In this document: positions 8,701 through 18,700 of the stretch, one piece after another
How the letters are laid out: each line of letters starts with the position of its first letter
Position numbering within the stretch: the stretch's first letter is position 1
NCBI RefSeq assembly: GCF_027580225.2
Contig: NC_073360.2
Location: forward strand, 9,664,501-9,728,500
Direction of reading: 5' to 3'
Length of the DNA stretch: 64,000 nucleotides
Source: Misgurnus anguillicaudatus
Taxonomy: Eukaryota > Chordata > Actinopteri > Cypriniformes > Cobitidae
Program-made: the position numbers and the translations under genes
Notes under the pieces: model-generated
The model's input: only the letters and a program-made list of their open reading frames with translations
What the model was told of the DNA's origin: nothing
Database searches by the model: none

Positions 8701-11438
8701 TAATGTTTTGAGTTCGATAACGTTTCCTTTAACATCTTTTTTAACTTTCAGATTAAGCCAGTCAAGAATGAGTTTGAAATTATACGCTGTTCAGACAATT
8801 TCCTGTTTACCTATTATAGAAGGCTTGTGATTGGGTTAAGAAAAATAGACATAATTCTATAGGACAACGCATTACTTTACGGAGAGCTTATGACATACTA
8901 GCTACATTCTGCTTTAAGAACAAATGGTGCAACCAAATAAAGTACAGAGTTAGTTATAAACTAGCTAGTAGTTACTAAGGCTCTAGTTTGAACTTTACGT
9001 TCCAGTTTCAGTAAGAACTTATGAACGGCTGGTGCAACCCTACCCAGGTAACTAATAACGTTTAAGTTAAACCAACAAATATTTAAAAATAATAATAAAT
9101 TAAAATAAATAAATCAAACAATACATTTTTATACAGTGATTGGTATGCACTATGAAATCAGGTATGTACCTCTTGTGAAGGAATATCAAATGACACAGTT
9201 CTCAAATCCACTCTCCTGAATGTGTCTGTACATGGCAACACAAAGAAAATTCCTGTACAAAAGAAATGAAAAAAATAATACACTTGTCCCAAAAAACATA
9301 TTTTAAACAGCACTTGAAGCTGTATTTGATATACAAATGTCATTGATTTTTAAAAAAGTAAATACATTGCATGATAAGCATGATAAAACCTTTAAAAAAA
9401 TGTAAAGGTTAGATTTTAAATTAGGAAAGGTGTTTATAGTTAATGAAGTGCAGATGTACTCAGCTATAACATCTGGCTTTATGCATGCAATGTAAAATTG
9501 GAAAGGTCTCTAGATATATTTGTTTGATGATGCCAGTTATTTATAAAATATGTTATAAATGTCAAAATCAAATGTTCTCAAATCTGCAGAGCTATAAAAA
9601 AAGCTTTATTTCTGTAAACGTACTGTTCAATTTTATAATGGTAAGTAAATATTTTCTTAACTTAATAAAATAACTTCTTAACAAATAACTTGAAACTAGG
9701 GCTGTCAAAAGATTAAACGCGATTAATCACATCCAAAATAAAAGTTTGTGTTTACATAAAATATGTGTGTACTGTGTAAATATTATGTATATATTTAAAT
9801 ACACACACATTCATGTATATATTTAAGAAATTTTTGCATTTATATACTGTATATACATTTATATAATTTATATTATATATAAATATAAATATTATGTATA
9901 TAAATATAACCAATATTTATATAAATATATACATTATTGTGTGTGTTTTAGATATACATAATAATTATACACAGTACACACACATATCTTGTAAACATGT
10001 AAACACAAACTTTTATTTTGGATGCGATTAATCGCGGTTAATCTTTTGACAGCCATATTTGAAACTTTTCACTAAGCTGACAAATTTAATTCCTGAATAC
10101 ATAATTATAATTTGAATACATTTATACATTTTTTGCCACCAGGTTTTAATTTATTAATTTATTTTTATTTAATCAGAGTATTGACTTGCAGTTCCATCTG
10201 TGTTATTTCATAGGTTTAAAGAATTTGCTATTATAATAATACAGTATCTGGAAAAATTTATTGCACGTTTCTCCTCATCTTTCCTAACATGGGCACCCAA
10301 TGGTTTAAGCCTCTTTTTCTTATGTGTTGCATTACATCTCCCATTCTCCCTCCATGGGGTGATGCCATTGGCCATCTTAGCTCATTGTTGTTAAAAGCAA
10401 ATGCTTTTAAAAGAAAGAAGCGGCTTGAAAAACCTGCATTTTAAGTAAATAAATATCTTTCTGTGGGCCGGATTATGTTTTATTTTTGACAGTATATATG
10501 GGCCGCATATATACAGGGGAATGGCCGCATAAACAAACTCTATCCATTGTTTCCATAAGGCTGGGCTCTTTGGGAAGCTAAACAAGCTTAAATTTCCCTA
10601 AAGAATTTCCCTGGCAAAGTGCATTCGGCACAGAAATACTCAACTATGTTTAGCATGACGAATCCAACACTTTAACAGTGTTAATAAGTCAGAATGCGTG
10701 AAATAGCTTTAGACCCCCCACCCTTTAACAGTCAAGGGCATACAGCAGATGTCCAAATGAATGAATTGGGTCCAGTTGTTTAACGTTTATAATAATTACC
10801 TGGTCCTTTTGGTTTTCTGTCCACAATAAGACCCAAACGAAAGATCACAGCTCTTTCATATTCCTGTACGATCTATAAGCAAGACATGTTGGAAGTACTT
10901 AAAACTTCATCATAAATAAATCAAGCAATTATTTGATGAATTTTTGACTTTAGGCCTTAATGCTCAGTCTTTGATAGTTATTTAGAAGAACAATACATTG
11001 ATACAAAAAACATACCTTTACACACATAAAGATAGTTATAGGAAACAATCCTATTGTGACAATGACAGAAATGATGACAATAATCCAGCCGAAACATCCC
11101 ATTGGGGATGGTTTATCATCTGAAAGACACAAAGTCAATTTTCCACACAAAATATAATTCAAACACCTTTAACATTTGTTGACGAGACATTGCAATACTT
11201 GTAAACCCCAGCACTGAGAATATGACCTGATCCAATGTTGAATCATTGCAGTATTCAATACCTTTTCACCTTGGCTTCCATGTCAGGTAAAGATATCAAT
11301 TACCACAACGTATACTGACCTAACCATGTGCTACGTCATGCTTACATATTAAAATACAGAAAAGTATCAAATCCTACCTTCTATGATATGTGCACTACTT
11401 GCAGTATCCCGCTCTTGAATCTTGACCACAGTAGTCAT
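2554..11438 (-). CDS. stoml3: stomatin-family membrane protein, probably stomatin-like 3 (7 coding exons)
   Basis: Coding exons in transcription order are 11438-11378, 11119-11016, 10872-10800, 9252-9170, 7786-7583, 7417-7283 and 2742-2554. They join in frame to 282 residues plus stop; human STOM and STOML3 are close to 290. Visible parts: a short polar N-terminus, one hydrophobic hairpin at residues 29-54 with Cys29 and Pro47 (matching the palmitoylated Cys and hairpin Pro of stomatin), a SPFH/PHB domain at about 55-200 with DGVVYFRV and [13 protein letters not shown], then a C-terminal oligomerisation segment ([32 protein letters not shown]). Stomatins sit on the inner leaflet of cholesterol-rich membranes and modulate ion channels; STOML3 tunes mechanosensitive channels. 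The sequence alone fits stom and stoml3 about equally. I chose stoml3 because the neighbours slc25a15 and foxo1 match the human 13q block, so the family call is firmer than the paralogue call. Confidence 0.9.
2907..3826. mobile_element. 920-bp DNA element with GGGTGATTCTCACGAAA ends, copy 1
   Basis: Terminal inverted repeats GGGTGATTCTCACGAAA and TTTTCGTGAGAATCACCC, flanked by the 4-bp target duplication GATT (2903-2906 and 3827-3830). Three internal ATTACCGCAA motifs, two direct and one inverted, at 3091, 3473 and 3624. Conserved CAAGATGGCTACCAGGTAAG at 3386-3405. No transposase domain. Superfamily unassigned; a 4-bp duplication is compatible with Sola1, Academ, Chapaev or Ginger. Confidence 0.85.
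3990..4172 (-). repeat. tRNA-derived SINE fragment
   Basis: On the minus strand the 3' part reads gtagcctagtgattagatgg, then ttgtaaccagagatttgcag and ttcgagtc. These are the A and B box of a fish tRNA-type SINE head. It is in stoml3 intron 6. Confidence 0.7.
5065..5142 (-). repeat. tRNA(Ala)-like SINE head
   Basis: On the minus strand it reads tgtagctcagtggtgaagca, then ttagcaacgcaaaaggtcat and gggtttaaaccca. It has the order of A and B boxes but substitutions in both, so it is a SINE or tRNA relic rather than a working tRNA gene. Confidence 0.65.
5228..5362. repeat. hairpin with about 50-bp arms
   Basis: Left arm agcagtgggttaccagtgca, tttataacagctaagggg; right arm is the complement after a spacer of about 30 bp (cgttgttaggcacgacagg and more). 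Several mismatches. A related piece occurs at 6225-6290 (ttaccggggtattttatcat). Confidence 0.75.
5653..6140. repeat. dispersed repeat with cgctttccccgtca end, copy 1
   Basis: Shares atatcaaatgaaagaacaga, tcatttgttctc and tagtggacaatagcgg-type sequence with 44990-45840. It keeps one uninterrupted CTCTCAAA (5847-5854), where the other copy has a hAT insertion. Ends only approximate. Confidence 0.65.
6141..7282. other. AT-rich remainder of stoml3 intron 6
   Basis: A second piece of ttaaagactgtggtgtttat (also at 5551) and the ttaccggggtatttta fragment, then AT-rich sequence with an aaataaataaata run near 6550. No gene recognised. Confidence 0.4.
7283..7417 (-). CDS. stoml3: stoml3 coding exon 6
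   Basis: Residues 176-220, 45 codons in phase 0: [20 protein letters not shown], then [20 protein letters not shown] up to ARAK. This is the end of the SPFH domain and the start of the coiled-coil-like tail. The acceptor is tgacag and the donor AAG|gtgag. Confidence 0.92.
7583..7786 (-). CDS. stoml3: stoml3 coding exon 5 (SPFH core)
   Basis: Residues 108-175, the SPFH core: [19 protein letters not shown], then [36 protein letters not shown] and YYMQ. The acceptor is tatcag and the donor CAG|gtaca; both ends are phase 0. Intron 4 upstream carries the PIF/Harbinger remnant. Confidence 0.92.
8262..8432 (+). pseudogene. PIF/Harbinger transposase, N-terminal fragment
   Basis: 56 codons from ATG to TGA. 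The end reads [20 protein letters not shown], the N-terminal motif (LD..DD..I..RFRF) of HARBI1-like transposases. The catalytic DDE domain is absent, so it cannot be active. Known family: the transposase works together with an element-encoded Myb-like protein, which is also present here. Confidence 0.7.
8419..8691 (-). pseudogene. PIF/Harbinger Myb/SANT-like protein, N-terminal fragment
   Basis: Starts around [20 protein letters not shown] and continues [20 protein letters not shown], the first helix and linker of the Myb-like domain in Harbinger second proteins. The sequence after VTNQ no longer fits the family, so it is truncated or frameshifted. It overlaps the transposase fragment tail to tail by 14 bp. 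Confidence 0.7.
9170..9252 (-). CDS. stoml3: stoml3 coding exon 4
   Basis: Residues 80-107: [11 protein letters not shown], then [16 protein letters not shown], strongly stomatin-like. The acceptor is tacag and the donor GAG|gtaca, phase 0. Confidence 0.9.
9697..10057. mobile_element. hAT MITE, TAGGGCTGTCAAAAGATTAA type
   Basis: Ends TAGGGCTGTCAAAAGATTAA and its complement with CGCGATTAATC; 8-bp target duplication CTTGAAAC / TTTGAAAC (9689-9696, 10058-10065; one mismatch). The centre is AT-rich with ACACACAT runs. A related element is at 38398. It is in stoml3 intron 3. Confidence 0.9.
10800..10872 (-). CDS. stoml3: stoml3 coding exon 3
   Basis: Residues 56-79 plus one base of codon 80: [14 protein letters not shown] followed by a DRKPKGPG turn, the start of the SPFH/PHB domain. 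The acceptor is ttatag and the donor CCAG|gtaat. Confidence 0.9.
11016..11119 (-). CDS. stoml3: stoml3 coding exon 2 (membrane hairpin)
   Basis: Residues 21-55. It carries the single hydrophobic segment from Cys29 to Val54 with Pro47, the residue that makes stomatins loop into and out of the inner leaflet. The acceptor is ttcag and the donor AAG|gtatg, phase 0. Confidence 0.9.
11378..11438 (-). CDS. stoml3: stoml3 coding exon 1 (start codon)
   Basis: ATG at 11438-11436 begins [20 protein letters not shown], the cytosolic N-terminus, residues 1-20. The donor is AAG|gtagg. The exon ends one base into codon 21 and joins exon 2 to give Asp21. No in-frame upstream ATG adjoins this one. Confidence 0.85.
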
Positions 11439-11784
11439 CTTTGACAGCAACACAGACGGTGTGTTATGAAAGAGAGTAGGTAACACACACAGTCATATTC
11501 TCGTGTGGGTGTGGCTTATCCCTCTTCCCTGAAGACTGTAGGTGTGTGTAAAGCAGGACAGGTGTGTAATGTAAACACTCTGTCTCATTTGATATCAAAT
11601 GTTGAAAACATAAACATTAAATCGTTGCATTAAATCATTTTTTTATTTATTTAGGTGCTTCAGTTTGTTTATTAAATGGTGTTAAAGATGTAGTGCAATA
11701 TTCATGAAATCCTGACCAATTATCAGACAGGGGAAATATGAGCTCTGAAATCACATGACATATCATCACACAGTAGTCAACACT

Positions 11785-11985
11785 TTAAATAATGCTGGGT
11801 TATTTTCAAACCAGCATTGGGTCAAAAAGGGACGAGCCCAACAGCTATGTTACAGTTAACCCAAAAATCTTTTATATTTGACCCAACAATTGGTTAAAAT
11901 AACCCAGCATTTTGAGTTGAAATAACCCAACATTGGCTCATCCCTTTTTGACCCAATGCCAGATTGAAAATAACCCAACATTTTT
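11785..11985. repeat. palindromic AACCCAGCAT element 1
   Basis: Inverted copies of ATGCTGGGTTATTTTCAAAC and TTGACCCAATGCCAGATTG-type arms, with several internal TAACCCA units. Just upstream of stoml3. Confidence 0.75.
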
Positions 11986-12005
11986 AAGAGTCTATTAGGG
12001 GACAG

Positions 12006-12262
12006 TACACTCTTAAAATGGCTGGGCTATTTTTGACCCATAATGGGTAAATATTGGACAGAACACGTGCTGGGTTAAAAATTTACCCAAGGCTGGGTCA
12101 TTTTAACCCAACTGCTGGGTTATTATACCCCATGGTTCCATAACAACAACCAAACATTGGGTCATTTTTGACCCAGCATGGGGTAATTTTTAACCCAGCA
12201 TGACTTCTGTCCAATATTTGCCCATTGTGGCTCAAAAATGACCCAGCCATTTTTAGAGTGTA
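12006..12262. repeat. palindromic CACTCTTAAAA / ATGGCTGGGT element 2
   Basis: Ends TACACTCTTAAAATGGCTGG and CCAGCCATTTTTAGAGTGTA. The body is many inverted TTTGACCCA and AACCCAGCA units. TA at both ends could be a Tc1/mariner-type target. Confidence 0.85.
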
Positions 12263-12386
12263 GTAGGGGTGACTGTGGTGCCCTTGAGCAAGGAACCTAA
12301 AACAGTGACTTGCCTCGTGATTTGTTTTAAAAATGTAAACATTTTTAATTACGAAGTAAATATTAAAATATTTTTTTTTAAATATC

Positions 12387-12848
12387 GGTAACACTTTACT
12401 TGAAGGGGTGTTCATAAGACTGACGTGACATCTTCATGATCATGACACGTGCCATGAACATGAAGGAGATTTTATGCACATTTATGACAAATGTCAAGTG
12501 TCTTTAGCTCGATTGTGTAAATTTTAATGCAAAGATGAAATTGTTTGAGATGTCGTTGTTATGACAACTTGACATTATCAAGATAACATAACTGACCACT
12601 TTTTACCAATGATACAAATTTAATTTGTCATTAAAGTTTCATTAAGTGTTAATACTCTGTCATAGTTTTATAACAGCGTCATGGATATTTTTCTTGACCT
12701 CAACTACAGTGATATAAATATAATTTGTCATTATAATGTCATTAAGTGTTAATACTCTGTCAAATGGATTTAACAGCATCATGAATATTCTTTATAATGT
12801 TTTTTTTTAAGTTTCCTCCAGGTGTTAGAGAAATAAAATTAATAATCC

Positions 12849-12884
<36 letters not shown>

Positions 12885-14385
12885 TAAAATTGATAAAATT
12901 ATATTTTATTGCATTTGGAGACAGATTCACCTAAAATTAAATAAAAACAGTACAATAATTAAGTATGCAGCGTCTGATCCATATCACTGCAAAAACACTA
13001 AATTACATTAAATTAATGAAATGTTTTGTATGTCAGAAAATTAAAAATCCTTCTTCATGAGAAAGAGCAAGCTCTTTTAGTTGTCAGTTTTTTATGTATT
13101 GTGCACATACATAAAGTTAGATATAATATTTTGAAGTGTCTGTTGCATTTTGTTAAGGTTTTTAAAATTATTTTGGTATTAACACTTAATGACATTTTAA
13201 TGACAGTTTAATGTAATGTTAACCCATAAAGCTAGGTAGTTTCTTAAAGGAATATTCCATTTTCTTAAAAGAAAAATCCAGATAATTTACTCACCACAAT
13301 GTCATCCAAGATGTTGATGTCTTTCTTTGTTCAGTCGAGAAGAAATTATGTTTTTTGAGGAAAACATTGCAGGATTTTTCTTATTTTAATGGACTTTAAT
13401 AGACACCATTTAATACTTAACACTTAACAGTTTTTTCAAAGGAGTTTCAAAGGACTATAAACAATCCCAAACGAGGCATAAGGGTCTTATCTAGCAAAAG
13501 GATTGTCATTTTTGACTATAAAAATAACAAATACTTTTAAAGCACAACTTCCCCTCTAGATCCGGTCGTGATGCGCCAGCGTGACCCCACGCAATACGTC
13601 ATGACGTCAAGAGGTCACAGAAGACGAACGCGAAACTCCGCCCCAGTGTTTACAAGTGTGGAGAAAGAGGACCGTTCCTACGTTGTTGTAGGTCAACTGA
13701 TACTAATTAATGTCTTTGTGTCAGTTTATTGTTTACAATGGTCCGCAAATGTGCGTTTTATATTTGTAACACGTGACCTCCCTACGTCACTACGCATTTA
13801 CGTTAGGTCGCGCTGGACGGGATCTAGACGAGAAGTTGTGCTTTAAAATGTGTATATTTGTTATTTTTATCTTTTTGCTAGATAAGACACTTATGCCTCG
13901 TTTGGGATTGTTTATAGTCCTTTGAAACTCCATTGAAAAAAAATGTTAAGTGTTGAGTTAAGTGTTAAGTGTTGGTCTCCATTGAAGTCCATTAAAATGA
14001 GAAAAATCCTGCAATGTTTTCTTCAAAAAACATAATTTCTTCTCGACTCAACAAAGAAAGACATCAACATTTTGGATGACATGGTGGTGAGTAAATTATC
14101 TGGATGTTTTTTTTTAAGAAAATGGACTATTACTTTAAGTTTAATAATTATTCTGCTATGTCATGTTTATGACAGATTTATGACAAGATATTTATGATGT
14201 ATTGGTTTATGTCAAGTTGTCATGACAAAGACGTCTCAAAAACAATGTCAATTTTGCATTAAAAATGACATAATTGGACAAATGACACTTAATGACAATT
14301 GTCATAAATGTGCATAAAATCTCCTTCATGTTCATTACATGCGTCATTTAATGATTATGAACACCCCTTCAAATAAAGGGTTACC
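12387..14385. mobile_element. 2-kb foldback element with GGTAACACTTTACTTGAAGG ends
   Basis: Left end GGTAACACTTTACTTGAAGG then GGTGTTCATAA; right end is the near complement closing with GGTTACC at 14385. The left arm has a tandem duplication of about 110 bp (12590-12800) and an (AAT)n tract at 12848-12884. It hosts the TTAA foldback at 13244-14138. Confidence 0.8.
13244..14138. repeat. TTAA-bounded foldback element, copy 2 (long centre)
   Basis: Same arms as the element at 409, with TTAA at both ends and a unique centre at about 13560-13850. The centre has CATGACGTCA, two CACGT-type sites, and ATG at 13738 opening [12 protein letters not shown] before a stop. It lies inside a larger element (12387-14385). 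Confidence 0.85.
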
Positions 14386-14874
14386 AAAATATATATACTT
14401 AAATATTTAATTAACTTTTAAGATTACATGGCAGCTATAATTGTATAAAAAAAACCTGAAACTTCATTTTTACACATTCATTTTTTCATTTATATGGCAA
14501 AACACTCATGAAACATTGTAACAGATGAAGTGCTGTTAAAATGTAATAAACACTACATTTAAATACAGTAAAATACAATATTGGTTATCAAACATTTGTC
14601 ATATGAATGGTTATTCAGTCGTTAAACTTAGTTGGATGTGAAGCCTCATTAAAAATTCAGCAAGGATTAAAGAATACCTGGAAGATTTTGAGTCCTTAGA
14701 TGGCTTAATGTCACATGCAGCCATGAGCTCATTGCCATATAAACAAGCTTTTTTAAAACCACATAAACTTAAAAACATTGGCCCTATTCAGTATGAATGC
14801 AAAACATTAACTGCCACACCACATAACCTCTTCATTTATTAAATTCATGCAAATTCACATTTTTTCCCTACTGA
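14386..14874. other. intergenic, nothing recognised
   Basis: AT-rich sequence between the 2-kb foldback and the CTGGT repeat. No reading frame or repeat signature that I can name. Confidence 0.4.
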
Positions 14875-15402
14875 GAAGACCAGCTAAAACTAGCCTAAGC
14901 TAGTGGACTGGTTTGAGCTGGTCTCCCAGCATGGTTTTAGCTGGTTAAACTTTCTGGTTTTAGAGAGAATTTGGCCACTTTTTAGCTGGCCAGGCTGGAA
15001 AACCAGTTTGAACATCTAATTAGCTTTGCCATGCTCGGAGGACCAGCTTGAACCAGGTAATTCCACCTTAAACCAGCTAAGACCAGCCAACCCAGCCTGA
15101 TCTCAGGAGAATTCGTACATATTTTACGAGTTGGCTAATTCGTATGATTTCATTCGAAGTTAATTGTGCAAAAACGTACGATTCTCATGAAAACCCCTAA
15201 ACCCAGCGTCACAGGGTTCAAGGCAAATCGTACAAAAACTTACGAATGTGGTCGTATGAATTAATACGAATTAGCCAACCAACTCAATTCTCGTGAGATA
15301 GCGTTGGCCAACCAGTTTAGAGCCTTTTCTCCCATCCTGACCAGCTTAAACCAGCCTGCTACATCAGCTAAAACCAGGCTGGGTCTTTTCAGTAGGGTTG
15401 GC
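14875..15402. repeat. CTGGT/ACCAG palindromic repeat with an inserted element
   Basis: Many GCTGGTTTAG and ACCAGCTAAAACCAG units in opposing orientation, ends tactgaga and ttcagtag. Same family as 25589-26431. It is interrupted at 15100-15300. Just downstream of slc25a15. Confidence 0.8.
15100..15300. mobile_element. 200-bp element with ATCTCAnGAGAATT ends
   Basis: Ends ATCTCAGGAGAATT and AATTCTCGTGAGAT, both followed by GAGTTGGCTAATTCGTA-type arms. The core has repeated TTCGTA/TACGAA units. Inserted in the CTGGT repeat. No clear target duplication. Confidence 0.75.
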
Positions 15403-15665
15403 TATTATGTGGAATGATATTGGTCCATGACTGTGTTACTATACATGAATACTGTGATTATGATTTGGTATTTTTAGCAGCGATTAATACTGGGTATCAG
15501 TATAAAGATCTGGGAGAATTGTCTAGACAAAATGTCTAAAGGTGAGTGTTTCAAGTCATAGTTAAATCAAGTATATGGCAGAAACAGCAGCTTTTAGACA
15601 GATTCACATTTAAAAAAGATCTCAAAATAAAACTGGAAGGTCGTCAATGATGTTAAATGGAATTG

Positions 15666-15787
15666 TTAATGATTAAACTGTTGCATCATCATCTTGCGAC
15701 TGACTTCATAAGCCAGAAAAAGAGCACCATTGGCAGGAAAAGTTCGGATCATCGTAGGCATCAGACCGGAATACAGAGGTGCCACTC
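15666..15787 (-). CDS. slc25a15: slc25a15 coding exon 6 (C-terminus and stop)
   Basis: Residues 264-303: [40 protein letters not shown], then TAA at 15668-15666. The acceptor is ttttag. The ALYSGLxPTMIRxFPANGA block matches human closely. Confidence 0.95.
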
Positions 15788-18700
15788 CTAAAATCAAGAG
15801 GATACAACCTGTTGTAATGCCTTTACAAAGAAACCATTCATCCTTATTGTATTCAGGCTTTTCCAAGAACAAGTGTAATTTGTAATTTAAATTCAAAGAT
15901 GCCTTTACTGTCTTTCATGTGGTTTACAAACAGTAAATGAGTACTTCCTTTTCAAAACACAAGATAATAAATAGTACACTTTAAGTGTATAATTATTCAA
16001 ATGTTTAAAATCACAAACCAGAAAAACGGAGTAAAGTATAAATTAAAGTCGGAGTCACTAGTTACACAGATTCAACAATGAAAGGAGGACACCTGGAATC
16101 TCACCTTCATTTCGTAAAATCCCCATTAGTGTCTTGAGGAAACCCTCTTGTCTCCCTGCTAAAGACAGGACCTGAATGCGAGACTTCACACAGTCTATGG
16201 GATAGACCACCAGCCATAAACAGGCACCACCAAAACCACCACTGAACATCAAGGGCAACACTCCTATCAGAAGACAATAACAGTGATTAGATTTAATGTT
16301 AATAACAAAGAAGCTGTAAGTTGGGTATCTTACAGTACCTATTTGCTCTTTATCTCTGCCCATGTGATGAGCAAACGTGGAACGGCTGAGTTCATATCCT
16401 CCAAAGAAGCAGAAGTATCCGGGAATTTCACGAACTATAGTGGTGGTGAGACCCTGATAGAAACCCAATGGACCATTTGTCCGCAGCACATTTCTCACGA
16501 CCGACCACACTGTACTGAGAGAGATAAAGCTTTTATTCAACCTAGATAAATCTCTACTTTACCTGATAGCATTCAATGATCAATTGATGTAAGTACAGTC
16601 AAGTAGGTCGACCTTTAGGTGATTGTATTCTTGTATCCTAACTAATCTTTTTGGCCTTTTTTATTTGTTTCTATGGATGTGACGAGTACTACAGTGTATC
16701 CAATAGGCAATATTAGCAAAGTGTTTTGTTATCCAGGCTGGTCTGAATTGGTCTTTATTTATGGCAGGAGTATTTTTTTTCAGTTCAAGGGTTTGCATAT
16801 GCTCCTGTCAATATCAGATGTTTAGTTTAATCATTATTACAAAATGTAAAAAATAAAAACATTTATGGTAACAACAATAAGGTTGTATTTGTCAGCATTA
16901 GTTAACATGAACTAACAATGAACAATCTTTGCTGTCGTATGTAAAGTTTTGCTCAAAATATGTTAAAATCGCCACTTTGTAGGTGTGAGCAAAAATGTGC
17001 AGTTTTTGAGTGTGCCCTTTTAAATGTGTCATGGTGTCAAGGTAAACTCAAACAGGGTTTAATAATAACAAAAAGAGCTAGTGATGTAGTACTCGAGTCT
17101 CTGCTTTCTCGGACTCGTCTCAGACTCGTTCCTTCAAAGACTCGGTCTCGGACCACTGTGGGAGGAGAAGGACTCGTAATTTCAGACTGAGTCCTCGAGA
17201 ACAACAAATTTTTTTATGTGCATATAAAAACACATAACAATAATAAATCAAATGCAATGTTGATGGGGATTATTTGAAAATGCCATCCTATTGTGCAATG
17301 CAAAGATACTGCCAACAGAGAGTTTATTTATCTCTAGAAAACTAGGCAGAAGATGATGCATGTGAATTTTTTTAATGATAGTAAAAGCATAGTCCATATT
17401 AAGACGTTAAGACTGATCATCTAAACAATTCCCAATCTAGCTCAGTTAGTAGGCCTAACTGTTGATTATTAACTGGGGTGATATTAAATCATGAAAATGA
17501 ACACTGCCATGTTTTTATGGTTTTGATCTTGACTCGGTCTCGACTCCTAAAGGACTCAGTCTCGACTCAGACTTGCTTTCTCAAAGACTTGGTCTTGACT
17601 CGGACTCGACTCTATTTGAAAACCAACGGACTCGGTCTCGACCCTTCAAAGATTCGGTCTTGACTCGGACGCAGCATAGGCGGTCTCGTCCCCATCACTA
17701 GAAAGAGCCCGCGAGGGGACAAAATACAAGACAATACTAAACAGAGATGCGACTTCTAGCCTCACTTGATTCTTGACTAACGAATAGAGTTGTCGCAAGC
17801 AGCTAACAACCAGAACTAGGGGTGGGCGATAAACCGGTAGACATGATTAACCGGTAGAAATTTGTCATTTTGGACTATCGTCTCTATCGAGGTTACGCGC
17901 CCACCTCACGCTCCTGTGCACGTGGTCACGAAAACGGAAAGTTTGTACACGTATTTAAGCACCTCATTTTTAAAACAAGTCATTTTAAGCCATTGAAACA
18001 CAAACAACAGATCTGTATGCGTGCATTCTTTCTGTGTGTGAGGAGCGCGCAAGTTGCGCGACCGCTGCTGATTAAGCTCGTGAGCATTTTTCCCACTTTA
18101 TTGGCCTTAAATAGACATATGTGTCAAAATTTCTGTCTTTGCAAGCATCCTCATAAACACGACCATTTAGGTCTTAAAGCTCCCGTTCTTTGTGTGTTTT
18201 TGAAGCTTTGATTGTGTTTGTAGTGGGCAATATAACATGTGTTCATGTTTCACGTGTAAAAAACACGGTATTTTTCACACAATTGACTTATCTGTATAGC
18301 GTTGTTTTCACTGTCCTCAAAACGGTCTGATGTCTTCCTTGTTATGTGAAGTCCCTCCTTCAAAAATACGTATCGAGTTCTGATGTGTAGTTTGTTTAGT
18401 GTGCTGTGATTCGATAGCAGCTTAGCTTAGCAGAGCCGTATGAGCCAAAGCTGGTGACTGACGTATTCCTGTGGGCGGAGTTTAGTCAACAAACTGTTCT
18501 ACTGACGTCATTAAAGCAGGAAGTAGAGGGCTGTAGTCCAAACCGGCCGTTCGCTGTAGGCTTTGAAAGAGGAATTCTATTAAAAAAAAAAGTATATCGC
18601 CTGGCAGTGAACTTTTTGAGCTTTATCGTTTTACAGGTATTATTTATGCTATTATAGCAACATTACACACTAACTAGGGTTTAAAAATGGGATCAGGAAG

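Larger units (their letters stand above)
8098..9045. mobile_element. PIF/Harbinger element, internally deleted
   Basis: Ends resemble each other inverted: aggggctggttgccccagct on the left and ggctggtgcaaccct on the right, followed by gtgcgtaagtt and its degraded partner. Two coding remnants converge inside: a transposase N-terminus (8262-8432, plus) and a Myb-like partner protein (8419-8691, minus). Exact ends and the expected 3-bp duplication are not resolved. It is in stoml3 intron 4. Confidence 0.75.

Noticed and set aside
17870..18211. 113-codon frame as a hAT transposase
   Set aside because: No BED zinc finger, no hAT dimerisation motif (hATC) and no catalytic block; it is chance coding in a non-autonomous element.
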